From Rhodoblastus sp963828185 (GTDB lineage Bacteria > Pseudomonadota > Alphaproteobacteria > Rhizobiales > Beijerinckiaceae), in the NCBI GenBank assembly GCA_963828185.1, contig CAWHDV010000017.1, forward strand, positions 496,001-560,000: DNA of 64,000 bases. The letters are read 5' to 3'. This document shows, in pieces, positions 1 to 8,527 of the stretch (positions within the stretch are counted from its first letter, which is position 1; each line of letters begins with the position of its first letter). Under the pieces are notes generated by a model. That model was not told the origin of the DNA, ran no database searches, and saw only the letters and a list, made by a program, of their open reading frames with translations. The position numbers and the translations under genes are program-made.

Positions 1-438
1 GCGCGCGTGATGCCATTTCGCGGCAACGGCCGCCGCCGGCAAAGCCGCTGGGTAATGCGCGATGTAAAGATCGGCCCCAACTTTCATCGCTTCCGACAGC
101 AAAGGCGGCGTGAAAGGACTGAAAGCGCGATCAGCGATCCATTGCGACGGAACAACGGAATGAATTCGTCGCGCCGCCACTTGCGCCAGACGACGCAGCC
201 GCCATCGCGACTTCGAGCGCAGATCGATACGCTTGAGCCGCCACGGCGCTTTCCGCAAGATCGATTGGTCGCGCGCTTCGACACTGTCGAGTGTTCGGAC
301 AGCGACGACAGTGACATCGAATCCGGCGTCATGCAACGCTTGCGCTTCCTTCACCACGCGTGGTGTAGAACCGATATGCGTCGGCGTCACGATGCAAATG
401 CGTCGACCACGGGGTCCGACATCGAGCGATCTGTTCAC
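1..438 (-). CDS. Glycosyltransferase, N-terminal part (runs off the window)
   Basis: Only the first 146 codons are present; the gene continues beyond base 1. I chose the GTG at 438 because it overlaps the stop of the upstream glycosyltransferase gene (GTGA overlap), as expected for translational coupling. The reading contains IVTPTHIGSTPRVVKEA followed by a region rich in basic residues and YIAHYPAALPAAAVAAKW. This matches the N-terminal Rossmann fold of GT-B glycosyltransferases (family 4 like), where the loop after the first strand binds the acceptor. It is the last visible gene of the minus-strand polysaccharide operon and probably adds one sugar of the repeat unit; donor and acceptor cannot be told. 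Confidence 0.7.
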   Translation of the reverse strand, partial: MNRSLDVGPRGRRICIVTPTHIGSTPRVVKEAQALHDAGFDVTVVAVRTLDSVEARDQSILRKAPWRLKRIDLRSKSRWRLRRLAQVAARRIHSVVPSQWIADRAFSPFTPPLLSEAMKVGADLYIAHYPAALPAAAVAAKWHHAR

Positions 439-1721
439 AAAGGCGCTCTTCGGAATTTCGGATCGTACCCGCGCACGCGTAGCCCCTGGTCCAGGTCCGC
501 TATCAGGTCTCTCCTGAAATCGGACCATTGGCGGCGCTTCGCCGCTTCGAGCGCGGGCGCGCGCATCTCACGTAGGCGCTGACGATTGTCGAGACACCAT
601 TGCAGAGCATTGCTGAGCGCATCGACGTCAGCCGCTGGCACGATCAGGCCGTTCTCGCTCGTCACCAAATCGGAGGCGCCGGCCTGGCTCGTGGTGATCA
701 CTGGAAGGCCGCGCGAAAACGCTTCCGCGATGACCATGCCGAACCCATCCGACAGGGTCGGAAAAACGAAGGCATCCGCGCTCTCAAAGGCGTCGAACAG
801 ATCGTGCTGCGGGACCGAGCCATGAAAAACGATACCGTCCAGCCCGCCCGAAATTAGCCGTTCGGGCAATTCGAGCTTGCCATAGACGTTCAACACGGCG
901 GCGCGGCCGGGATTCAGCTTCCGCCATGCTTGCAAAAGATAATGGGCGCCCTTGCGCAAGCTGAACGGGCCGGCGAAAATGATGTTGAGCGGACCGGTAC
1001 ATTCCGAATCGCGATAGCGGACTTCCGCGACCGGAGGCGGCGCGCCGAGGGGCACAACGAAAACCTTCGATGGATCGGCGCCTCCAGCGATATGCGTCTG
1101 CGCCGTTAGCGACGAATTGGCGATGATCACGTCCGCGAGGTCAATTTCGCGCTTGCGGCGTTGCTGCCGCACTTCGAATTTAGCATCGAAATAGGCGTCG
1201 TCTTCGCTGAGGAGCTCGTTCCATTTCGACTTTTCGCGTTTTTGTATTTCATCGTATTGAACGTTTTCGAGCGACGCGAGATACAGAATGCGGGCGACAC
1301 CCAATTCCTTTGCCCTCTCGAAAGCTGCGCAGGCCGTATATTCGAAGCAGTGCACGGCCTCCGCCGTCGGCACATATTTGCGCGCGACCAGTTTGTCGAA
1401 TCGACGGCTTGAAACATCCCATACGCGGTCAACCATGGGCGCGCTTACGCCGGCCTTTTGCGCCAGGGTACGCAACAGTTCCCACATCGGATAAGCGTGA
1501 ATCAATTCCGGCGGCACCTCTTGGATCCCCCGGCGGGCAAGCTGCCGCGCGAACCGATTGGCCGCGACAGACGGTAAATTTTGCAGCAAGCGATCGGCCC
1601 AGCCATCTCGCCGATGCGTATAAGTTGTCACGTAGGCGTTCAGCGCGCCCGCCTCCAACAAGGCCCGCGCGGCATGTTGGGCGTGCCCCATATTGCCCGG
1701 ATATGCGAGAACGCTCTTCAC
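435..1721 (-). CDS. Glycosyltransferase family 4
   Basis: A 428-residue protein with the two-domain GT-B layout. The N-terminal half opens with MKSVLAYPGNMGHAQHAARA, and the C-terminal half carries the family-4 donor-binding signature around SDGFGMVIAEAFSRGLPVI, with the E-x7-E-like glutamates, followed by NGLIVPAADVDAL. It should transfer a nucleotide-activated sugar with retention of configuration on the cytoplasmic face of the membrane during assembly of the polysaccharide repeat unit. The next gene overlaps it by four bases; the fucosyltransferase gene ends 39 bp upstream. Linkage and sugar are not predictable. Confidence 0.85.
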   Translation of the reverse strand: MKSVLAYPGNMGHAQHAARALLEAGALNAYVTTYTHRRDGWADRLLQNLPSVAANRFARQLARRGIQEVPPELIHAYPMWELLRTLAQKAGVSAPMVDRVWDVSSRRFDKLVARKYVPTAEAVHCFEYTACAAFERAKELGVARILYLASLENVQYDEIQKREKSKWNELLSEDDAYFDAKFEVRQQRRKREIDLADVIIANSSLTAQTHIAGGADPSKVFVVPLGAPPPVAEVRYRDSECTGPLNIIFAGPFSLRKGAHYLLQAWRKLNPGRAAVLNVYGKLELPERLISGGLDGIVFHGSVPQHDLFDAFESADAFVFPTLSDGFGMVIAEAFSRGLPVITTSQAGASDLVTSENGLIVPAADVDALSNALQWCLDNRQRLREMRAPALEAAKRRQWSDFRRDLIADLDQGLRVRGYDPKFRRAPL

Positions 1722-1760
1722 AGATCAGGCGACGTTTCGTGTTTCGAACACCATGACCGC

Positions 1761-2618
1761 CTAAACACTGAGCCATCCATCAGGCAGCAGTTTTAAGCTT
1801 TCTGTTGAGTGCCCAAACAACCAGGTCTTAGGCGCAATTACAGGCGAGCCCCTCCGCGACGCAAACCATCCAGCCCACCACGAAAAACTACTGTTTGCAA
1901 TGATCACCCCTCCGCATTGACTAAGAATGAACAAGTCGTTGTAAGGTGCATTATTGTCGCTATCACAAAATATAGCGCCTTCAAAGCACGCCTGAGTTTT
2001 GCACCACTCTATATCGTCCGAAAAAACGAGAACCTTATTTATTTCTGGAAACATGCGACCCATAAGACTTAACGCTTCATGATAATATCGATCACGGTCT
2101 ACCATATCAAAGCCATTCAAAGCGAGGTAGTCACCGCGACGAACATGCACACCAACATAAGCTGAAATTCCATCGTCATTTAAGCACGTCGTGGGTGACA
2201 CCATCCCGCTAGACAGCAAATCGATCTCATTACAAAGCGTTCCGTACATATCCTGAAAATATAATGGCGACTGGAAGTTGCCAGATATTGTCATACTTCC
2301 TCGACATTTGAGAAATTCCGGATGAAAGCCGAGCGATGGTTCATCATAACGCCTATTTTGTCTTTCGGTGAACAGTTTTCGATAAACGCGTCGAATAGGA
2401 TGATGCGCGGAAAGTAAATCGTCGCTGTACGACCTGATGGTGGCCGAAATCGGAAAATGGCTTAACCAAAGTGATTTCGGTCCATTGGACTTAGCCGATG
2501 GATAAAATCTCGTATCTATAATCAACTCAGCCTCAAGACGCAAAGCAAGTGCTCGCGCGGCTGCGTATTGAAAAAGCTGGTTTCCAAGGCCACCACCAAG
2601 AAGTAACGTAATTGTCAA
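1761..2618 (-). CDS. Alpha-1,2-fucosyltransferase, GT11 family
   Basis: A 285-residue protein that begins with the glycine-rich GGGLGNQLFQYAAARALA and carries the diagnostic GT11 motif HVRRGDY at residues 158-164. A second conserved block, NSSFSWWAGWF, lies near the C terminus. GT11 enzymes transfer L-fucose from GDP-fucose, usually to position 2 of galactose, so the exported polysaccharide may carry fucose or a related deoxysugar. Length is typical for bacterial members. The gene is clearly more AT-rich than the wzt-wzc part of the cluster, which suggests recent acquisition. No GDP-fucose synthesis genes are in the window. Confidence 0.9.
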   Translation of the reverse strand: MTITLLLGGGLGNQLFQYAAARALALRLEAELIIDTRFYPSAKSNGPKSLWLSHFPISATIRSYSDDLLSAHHPIRRVYRKLFTERQNRRYDEPSLGFHPEFLKCRGSMTISGNFQSPLYFQDMYGTLCNEIDLLSSGMVSPTTCLNDDGISAYVGVHVRRGDYLALNGFDMVDRDRYYHEALSLMGRMFPEINKVLVFSDDIEWCKTQACFEGAIFCDSDNNAPYNDLFILSQCGGVIIANSSFSWWAGWFASRRGSPVIAPKTWLFGHSTESLKLLPDGWLSV

Positions 2619-2697
2619 CGCAATTCCTTTCGATAATGCCTATCCATACACATCAATTGTTACACGCTTGATCACCGTAGTTTCAAAGCGTAAGGGC

Positions 2698-2926
2698 ACC
2701 AGGGCTGGTCATTGGCGGATTGAGAACGGTAGCCATTATGTGCGCGACACCGCTTTCGCCGAAGACGCCTCGCGCATTCGCAAAAACCCGGACATCGCCG
2801 CCCGCCTGCGCTCCTTCGCCCACAACCTGCTTAGGGCCGCCCGGATACGACAACATCAAAAACGCCCACTGGCGCGCGGCTCTCGACCTGAATCTCGTCC
2901 TCAGCCTGCCCGGACTGTATTGAGAA
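2698..2926 (+). pseudogene. Transposase C-terminal remnant, ISAs1-like
   Basis: The plus strand reads GHWRIENGSHYVRDTAFAED followed by ASRIRKNPDIAARLRSFAHN. After a frame change near 2835 it continues with GYDNIKNAHWRAALDLNL and LSLPGLY, then a stop. This order matches the C-terminal end of ISAs1-type DDE transposases, whose catalytic glutamate lies in the HWxIEN motif. The upstream three quarters of the gene and both element ends are missing. It sits between two glycan-modifying genes and marks past insertion into the cluster. Confidence 0.7.
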
Positions 2927-2965
2927 CTGAACAGCCCTGATAAGGGCGCGACCGGCATCCCATGG

Positions 2966-3748
2966 TTATTCAGCAAATCTTTCGAACAAGGCGTCCGTTT
3001 CCACTAAACGTCGCCCAGTAACGCAATCTCGCGAAAGCGCGATAAGGTTGAACCCGGCCGCGTGGAGGTATGAAATAAGCTCACCTGCAAGAGGTTGGCA
3101 TTCATATTGTCGCAGGAAGGCCAACTCGAGAATCAGGTACTGCACGTGGGGCAGGCTTGAACCAAATCCCTTCAAAACTTCCTTCTCAAAACCCTGCACG
3201 TCCATTTTGACGAGAGACGGTGTTCGTAACTGATTTTTGGCAATGAATCTGTCGGCGCGAGTGAGCTGGACCGTATTTTTTGATACTTCACGGACACCGA
3301 ATTGTTCCGTCAATGCGCTGGTCGGACTGAGCAAGGATGAAGAGTCCAAATTGCTAGTGACGTGGAGTTCGCATTCTCCATCGCTCGCTCCCAACGCTAG
3401 AGGGATGCAATTCACGTTCGGCAATTTACGCGCTACAAGTTCCGAAAACATTTCAGGCAATGGCTCAAACGCATATATCGCTGCGTTTGGAAAAAGGCTG
3501 GTCGCCAAAACTGACCACGTGCCTCTGTTCGCGCCGACATCCCATATTGTATCCACAGTTTCAGGAGGAATAAGTCTACACAACTCAAGCGTAGTCAAAT
3601 GATCGACCTTAAGCGAAGCGGCTGCAGTGAGGGGTAGCGATTTGCAGCGACGCGCGTTGCTCGCGAGACGACCTACACGACTAGCTATTCTTTCCACTAG
3701 CGAACGGTTATCGTACAGCATGCTTAGATCTACTCTACATTGGCACAC
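2966..3748 (-). CDS. FkbM family methyltransferase
   Basis: A 260-residue protein with the SAM-binding motif IWDVGANRGTWSVLA, the acidic strand end YAFEPLPEM, and the FkbM-typical VKMDVQGFEKEVLKG. FkbM proteins O-methylate sugars or other natural products; inside a polysaccharide operon the likely substrate is a hydroxyl of a glycan residue. The first 40 residues are poorly conserved, and an alternative ATG at 3721 would remove nine residues. A gap of about 180 bp separates it from the upstream glycosyltransferase gene. Confidence 0.85.
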   Translation of the reverse strand: MCQCRVDLSMLYDNRSLVERIASRVGRLASNARRCKSLPLTAAASLKVDHLTTLELCRLIPPETVDTIWDVGANRGTWSVLATSLFPNAAIYAFEPLPEMFSELVARKLPNVNCIPLALGASDGECELHVTSNLDSSSLLSPTSALTEQFGVREVSKNTVQLTRADRFIAKNQLRTPSLVKMDVQGFEKEVLKGFGSSLPHVQYLILELAFLRQYECQPLAGELISYLHAAGFNLIALSRDCVTGRRLVETDALFERFAE

Positions 3749-3930
3749 TTAACTGAACGGCTCACGCCAGACGGCTTTTAGTGTGGTGGATTACGTGGTG
3801 CCGCGCATGTTTTCGTGCGTTACAAAATAAATATCAAGCTACGAAGTTAGCGTGTTTATTTCGTAAACGTCGGCGGTTTGGTCAGAGAAGTCACAATTGC
3901 GTTTATATACCTATCAGACATAGTGCCAGA

Positions 3931-4917
3931 TCAATTTGAAACATCTCTTAGAAGGGTAATAAACGTTTGCGCGCACCCCTCGAGCGTGAGATTCTCTAAT
4001 ACATAATCCCGCGATGAAAACTTCCCGAAACGCATGAGATCAAGAAAGTCATCCAACTTATCGGCAAAATCCGGTACGCCAATAAAAGTGCGCCCGCAAC
4101 GATCATCAAAAAACGGAACGGAAGTCGCCGGCACATGAATTTCGCCATCGCGAAAACGCCAAGGATCCAGCCATACGCCGGGATCCCAAGCCAAAATAGG
4201 CACGCCGCAAGACATTGCCTGTTGATATGCCAAGCCTTGCAACTCGTGTTCGCACAGGAACAGCATTGCTTTTGAGCGCGCTAGCGCGGTGCGGAAGTGA
4301 TCAGGATGGTAATGTCCGTAACGAATTACTTCGAAGCAAAGTCCGCGCGCCGTTAGAGTGCTTAAAATGGGGCTCACCATAGCCTCGTGAACGCGGTCAT
4401 GGTCCCACATCACCTTATCGTAAATCAAAAAATCTACCGTCTTGCGCTTAGCATCAGCCGGTGCCCAACGTTGGGTATCTATTCCGACAGCCCAGGTCGA
4501 TATGCGGGGACCATAATGGCGCTCGAACATTGCCTTCACCCAGTTAGAGTGAACGGCGTAGCTCGCGACTGGATATTCGTCGAACAGGTTCGGGCAGTCT
4601 CTGGGATGTTGGACAACGGCGATACCCGCCAAGACGGGATTTTTTTTATTGTACCCGTCGAGGCTGGAGCAGCCCAAACCGAGCACCCCAACTAAGTCGT
4701 CAGCCCGTACGTCATTGTAACTAATATTAGTAACAAAATTCACGCCAAGGCGCTCAAGGCCGCGCGTCAAATTAACGAATACGCTTTTTACGCCGCCGAT
4801 CTTATCCGGTCCACGAATGATGCGTCGCACTTTCGCGCGCCAGGCGTGATCGCCTTTGTGCCAGCGATCCGCAAGAGGAGGCTCACGGAAAAAGATGCAA
4901 ATTCGGTTGCTGATCAC
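3931..4917 (-). CDS. Glycosyltransferase (GT-B fold, family uncertain)
   Basis: A 328-residue protein with a GT-B-like order of elements: an N-terminal GGVKSVFVNLTRGLERLGV, a middle VQHPRDCPNL / HSNWVKAMFERHYG segment, and a C-terminal donor-binding part with LFLCEHELQGLAYQQAMSCG and PILAWDPGVWLDP. The EHELQGLAYQEA-like motif takes the place of the usual E-x7-E. It fits glycosyltransferases found in surface-polysaccharide clusters. The gene lies between an FkbM methyltransferase and a GT4 gene on the same strand and is moderately AT-rich. Confidence 0.75.
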   Translation of the reverse strand: MISNRICIFFREPPLADRWHKGDHAWRAKVRRIIRGPDKIGGVKSVFVNLTRGLERLGVNFVTNISYNDVRADDLVGVLGLGCSSLDGYNKKNPVLAGIAVVQHPRDCPNLFDEYPVASYAVHSNWVKAMFERHYGPRISTWAVGIDTQRWAPADAKRKTVDFLIYDKVMWDHDRVHEAMVSPILSTLTARGLCFEVIRYGHYHPDHFRTALARSKAMLFLCEHELQGLAYQQAMSCGVPILAWDPGVWLDPWRFRDGEIHVPATSVPFFDDRCGRTFIGVPDFADKLDDFLDLMRFGKFSSRDYVLENLTLEGCAQTFITLLRDVSN

Positions 4918-4993
4918 GAGATTTTGGAGCCTAAAAATTGCCGAAAGGGAGATGCGAAGTTTTTGCGCGAATAACGCAATTTCAGAACCAAAA

Positions 4994-6085
4994 TCAATGC
5001 ACCATCATGTGCGCATAGGCATCGACTACGTCCTTGGGGCCAAACAGCTCGATCGCCCTTTCGCGCATCGTTCGCCCGCGCGCAGCCCCCAGGTCGTTGA
5101 GCCTCAACAAGCGCAACAAAGCAGCCGAGAGCGCCCGGCAATCACCCACCGGCGTGACAAGGTCGTGATTCTCCGCACCGACGATTTCTGCGAGAACACC
5201 AACATCGCTACACACTACCGGTAGGGCGCTCGCCATGGCTTCACACGTAACAAGAGAAAACGGTTCGGCCCAGTGTGACGGAACGCAAGCAACGTCAATT
5301 GCCGCGAAATAATCCTGTGGCCGAGGTGTCGGCGGCAAGATATGCAGGCGATCCGACCAAAGACATTGCGCCGCCAGCGCCTCGACATAGGCAGGGTCAC
5401 CGCGTCCCACGATGAGCAGATCTGCCTGCGGCGCATCGACCGCCAAGATATTGAATGCGTCAATGAGTGTTTCGACACCTTTCTCCGGAACGATCCGTCC
5501 AATATAGCCGATCAGCGCGTGATCCAGCGGCAACCCGAGCCTATTCCTGAGCCCAGTTTTATCATCGGTAGGACGAAATGTTTCCGGATCGACGAAATTT
5601 CGCACCTCATGCAGGCGTTGAGAAGGCCAACCGGCCTGCGCCCATGTCTCCTTCGTGTGCGCAGACGGCGATATACCGCCCGCAAGCAATTTTAGAGACA
5701 TTCGCGTTGAAAGGGGGCAATCGATCGCCGGCAATCCGAGATGAAACCACGCCTTTGCTCTGGTCATACCGCGCAAGGCCGCAGCGACCCTGAGGAACCC
5801 TAAATGCGATGAAAGAATTGTCTCCACGTTTTCCTTTTTAATCAGTGTCGCGAGGCGTATCAACTGCGTTAACGTACGGGCGGGCTGACGCATTGGAAAG
5901 CCCGGCAGATCGAGTTGAACGGACGAGGCGGCAAACTGCTCGTAGGCACCAAGCATTGTCCCTACGTCCTGATAGGCGAGGACGATCTTATGGCCGCGCC
6001 TGTTAAGTTCGCAACTCATGTTCAGCACAAAACCTTCCATGCCCCCGCCGAACTCAGGATGCGGCTCTATGACGAGAATATTCAT
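4994..6085 (-). CDS. Glycosyltransferase family 4
   Basis: A 363-residue GT-B enzyme. Typical GT4 elements are the N-terminal GGGMEGFVLNMSCELNRRGH (acceptor-side glycine loop), the linker IGYIGRIVPEKGVETLIDA, and the C-terminal PSHWAEPFSLVTCEAMASAL with the paired glutamates that bind the nucleotide sugar. It acts on the cytoplasmic face of the inner membrane. The ATG is preceded by a run rich in A and G that could serve as ribosome binding site. The decayed IS200 fragment lies just upstream, so transcription from wzt must cross it. Confidence 0.88.
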   Translation of the reverse strand: MNILVIEPHPEFGGGMEGFVLNMSCELNRRGHKIVLAYQDVGTMLGAYEQFAASSVQLDLPGFPMRQPARTLTQLIRLATLIKKENVETILSSHLGFLRVAAALRGMTRAKAWFHLGLPAIDCPLSTRMSLKLLAGGISPSAHTKETWAQAGWPSQRLHEVRNFVDPETFRPTDDKTGLRNRLGLPLDHALIGYIGRIVPEKGVETLIDAFNILAVDAPQADLLIVGRGDPAYVEALAAQCLWSDRLHILPPTPRPQDYFAAIDVACVPSHWAEPFSLVTCEAMASALPVVCSDVGVLAEIVGAENHDLVTPVGDCRALSAALLRLLRLNDLGAARGRTMRERAIELFGPKDVVDAYAHMMVH

Positions 6086-6140
6086 GCTTCACTCAAAGAA
6101 AAAAGGATTGCATTTGCGCTCAATCATGGGAAACACGCAA

Positions 6141-6315
6141 TTAGGCCATACGCACGTGATCGGGCATCAGATGCCCCTCCTCGACCTTCGTTTCTTTTTG
6201 CATCGCCACCTTGTGGAACACCTCCCCGGAGATGCCGCCGCAATTCCTGATAAAGCATCTTGCGCCGACACTTCGGGATGAAAACAACGTGATATTAGCA
6301 GTCCCAGGTCGTGTG
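6141..6315 (-). pseudogene. IS200/IS605-type TnpA remnant
   Basis: The minus strand reads HTTWDC, a TAA stop, then YHVVFIPKCRRKMLYQELRR. After a frame change it continues VFHKVAMQKETKVEEGHLMP and DHVRMA before another stop. This is the N-terminal half of an IS200-type Y1 transposase; its HxH-like metal site would lie in the DHV(H)M motif, here DHVRM. A premature stop, a frameshift and loss of the tyrosine-bearing C-terminal half make it nonfunctional. It lies between wzt and a glycosyltransferase gene. Confidence 0.75.
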
Positions 6316-6365
6316 ACTTAAACTCTGATACTGCTGCCTCCCCTGCAGAGTCGGGGGGCTCTCGC

Positions 6366-7610
6366 TTACGGTAGCAGTAGTTGCGTTTTGAGCCGCACGG
6401 ATCCATTGCCCCATTCCGCTTTGAGCGGTATCGTCTCGCCCAATAGAGGGGCTGGATTATGGGAAAATAAAATGGAACTTGGAGCCTTTATGCGTTCGTT
6501 GCTGGTTATTTTATGTATGTCTACATCAATATAGTAGGTGCCTTGCGCTAGAAAAGAAATATCCGCATTTATGTACATATCATAACTGCCGCTGTTGAGC
6601 ATAACTCCACTTGAGCCAAACCCGCCCGCGGAAATAACCCCGACTGGTTCAAGGTTATGTCCCTTCAGAAATGCACGAACTTCGTACTGACCCGCTACTT
6701 TAATACGTAGGTTGATGCCGATTGAGAGAGTTGTTTGCGTAGTGCCGGAAGAATCCAGCCACGCGAATAAATCGTGCGGCCCCCTGGTTTCGCTCGATTT
6801 TAAAGCTGAGTTAGCTTTTATCGACGCCATATATGATTCCAACACGGCCGACGTAGACCCACGAGACACCAAGGTCCCTGCTTGCAACAGAATTGAGGCT
6901 TCACACAAGGCTCTGATTGCCGCCATATTATGGCTTACAAACAAAACCGTCCGCCCAGCCCCAGCTACTTCCCCCATCTTCCCCAAACATTTCTTCTGAA
7001 ACTCGGCGTCGCCGACGGCCAGCACCTCATCAACAACCAGAATTTCGGGCTCTAGATGCGCTGCAACAGCGAACGCCAGGCGTACATACATGCCGCTGGA
7101 ATAATGCTTGACGGGCGTATCAAGAAATTTTTCCACCTCGGCAAAATCGACAATCTCATCGAACTTGCGTTTGATCTCGGCACGGGACATGCCGAGGATC
7201 GCGCCGTTCAGATAGATGTTCTCGCGGCCCGAGAGTTCGGGATGAAAACCCGTGCCTACTTCTAATAGGCTAGCCACGCGACCTTTGATCTCGACGCGCC
7301 CCGTGCTCGGCTCGGTGATCCGCGACAGGATTTTGAGCAAGGTCGATTTTCCGGCGCCGTTTCGCCCGATGACGCCGATCACATCGCCGCGCTTGATCTC
7401 GAAATTGACGTCCTTGAGCGCCCAAAATTCTTCGATTTCGTCGCCGACGACGAGCTGCCGGCCTTGCAACATGTCTCGGGCGGAACGGACCAAACCTTTC
7501 GCCGTGCGTGCCACCACGTCGCGCAACGCCGTGTAACGCTCGGCCTGCGCCTGATGGCCTATCAGATATTTCTTGCCGAGCCCTTCGGCGCGGATGACGA
7601 CGTCGCTCAT
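6366..7610 (-). CDS. wzt: Polysaccharide ABC exporter, ATP-binding protein (Wzt)
   Basis: A 414-residue protein starting at the ATG at 7610 (MSDVVIRAEGLGKKY), four bases after the natural end of wzm; a longer frame exists but would overlap wzm. It has Walker A GRNGAGKST, the signature YSSGMYVRLAFAVAA, Walker B EILVVDEVLAVGD and the switch VSHNM. The last 150 residues form the extra C-terminal domain that in Wzt proteins recognises the modified end of the glycan chain. Together with Wzm it would export the finished polysaccharide across the inner membrane. The C-terminal DNA is more AT-rich than the ATPase part, as expected for a serotype-specific domain. Confidence 0.92.
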   Translation of the reverse strand: MSDVVIRAEGLGKKYLIGHQAQAERYTALRDVVARTAKGLVRSARDMLQGRQLVVGDEIEEFWALKDVNFEIKRGDVIGVIGRNGAGKSTLLKILSRITEPSTGRVEIKGRVASLLEVGTGFHPELSGRENIYLNGAILGMSRAEIKRKFDEIVDFAEVEKFLDTPVKHYSSGMYVRLAFAVAAHLEPEILVVDEVLAVGDAEFQKKCLGKMGEVAGAGRTVLFVSHNMAAIRALCEASILLQAGTLVSRGSTSAVLESYMASIKANSALKSSETRGPHDLFAWLDSSGTTQTTLSIGINLRIKVAGQYEVRAFLKGHNLEPVGVISAGGFGSSGVMLNSGSYDMYINADISFLAQGTYYIDVDIHKITSNERIKAPSSILFSHNPAPLLGETIPLKAEWGNGSVRLKTQLLLP

Positions 7611-7614
7611 CGGC

Positions 7615-7725
7615 TCAGACCATATCCGCGAAAGTGCGCTCGGTGGCGCGGAAGTAGCGGATCCCAAGCCATAAAAAGGCCGCAACAACGATAAGGCTGG
7701 TCAAAAAACCCGGCATATAAAGCTA
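7615..7725 (-). pseudogene. C-terminal tail of Wzm behind an in-frame stop
   Basis: Reading on from the TAG in the same frame gives LYMPGFLTSLIVVAAFLWLG followed by IRYFRATERTFADMV and a TGA at 7615. This is the usual C-terminal helix and RYFRxTERTFAD ending of Wzm proteins, so the interruption is a single codon and not a frameshift. wzt begins four bases after the TGA, which supports 7615 as the original end of the gene. Confidence 0.85.
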
Positions 7726-8514
7726 ACTCGCGCCACCCAGAAGACACCATCGAAAGCCGTCAATGACGCCGACCACCGGATTGAGGCTGTACCAAAAGCG
7801 CCAATGATCCGGGATCACCGAGCTCGAGAAGCCGACCGGAGAGACATAAAGGCCGAATTGCACTATGAAAGGGATAATGTAGCGGAAATCGCGATATTTG
7901 ACGTTCAACGCGGTAATCCACAGCGCCGGACCCAGGCTGGCGAGAACGCCGAGCACGACGAAGGCCGGTAACAAAACAATGCGCCAACTGGGCAGAAAAC
8001 CATACCAGAGCATGATGACCGCCAGCATCGCCAGATTGATGCCAAAATCGACCAGAGCTGTCATCGCCGACGCCGCGGGAATGACAAGACGCGGAAAATA
8101 GACTTTCGAGATCAGATTGGCGTTGCCGATCAGGCTTGCCGACGCCTCGGAGAGGATGCTGGAGAACAGAAACCACGGCAACATGCCGGCAAAAACCATC
8201 ACCGGATAGGGGGCCGAACCATCACTTGGCAGCTTGGCGAGCTTGCCGAAGACGATGGTGAAGACCACCATGGTCAGGAAGGGCCGGATCAAGGCCCAGG
8301 CGACGCCGATTACCGTCTGCTTGTAGCGCACCGACACATCTCGCCAAGCGAGAATGGCGAATAATTCGCGATAATGCCAAAGATCGGACCAATAATTGCG
8401 CTCAGCCCGTCCCGGCTCGAGGATCAACACGCGCTCGGACCCGCCGCCTGTGTCGAAAGCATGTGGCGGTTTTTGGTCGGCGCCGGAGGGACCGATTTGT
8501 TCTGTCGTGGTCAT
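7723..8514 (-). CDS. wzm: Polysaccharide ABC exporter, membrane protein (Wzm), cut short by an in-frame TAG
   Basis: From the ATG at 8514 (13 bp after the upstream glycosyltransferase stop) the frame gives 263 residues of an ABC-2 type permease: a cytoplasmic start, then LFAILAWRDVSVRYKQTVIG and about five hydrophobic helices, ending FRWCLLGGAS. Wzm proteins normally run about 35-40 residues further, with one more helix. Those residues are present downstream in the same frame after a TAG at 7723-7725. As written the protein lacks its last membrane helix. The stop could be a real nonsense mutation, a CAG-to-TAG change, a sequencing error, or read through. Confidence 0.85.
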   Translation of the reverse strand: MTTTEQIGPSGADQKPPHAFDTGGGSERVLILEPGRAERNYWSDLWHYRELFAILAWRDVSVRYKQTVIGVAWALIRPFLTMVVFTIVFGKLAKLPSDGSAPYPVMVFAGMLPWFLFSSILSEASASLIGNANLISKVYFPRLVIPAASAMTALVDFGINLAMLAVIMLWYGFLPSWRIVLLPAFVVLGVLASLGPALWITALNVKYRDFRYIIPFIVQFGLYVSPVGFSSSVIPDHWRFWYSLNPVVGVIDGFRWCLLGGAS

Positions 8515-8527
8515 TTGTGATGGAAAC

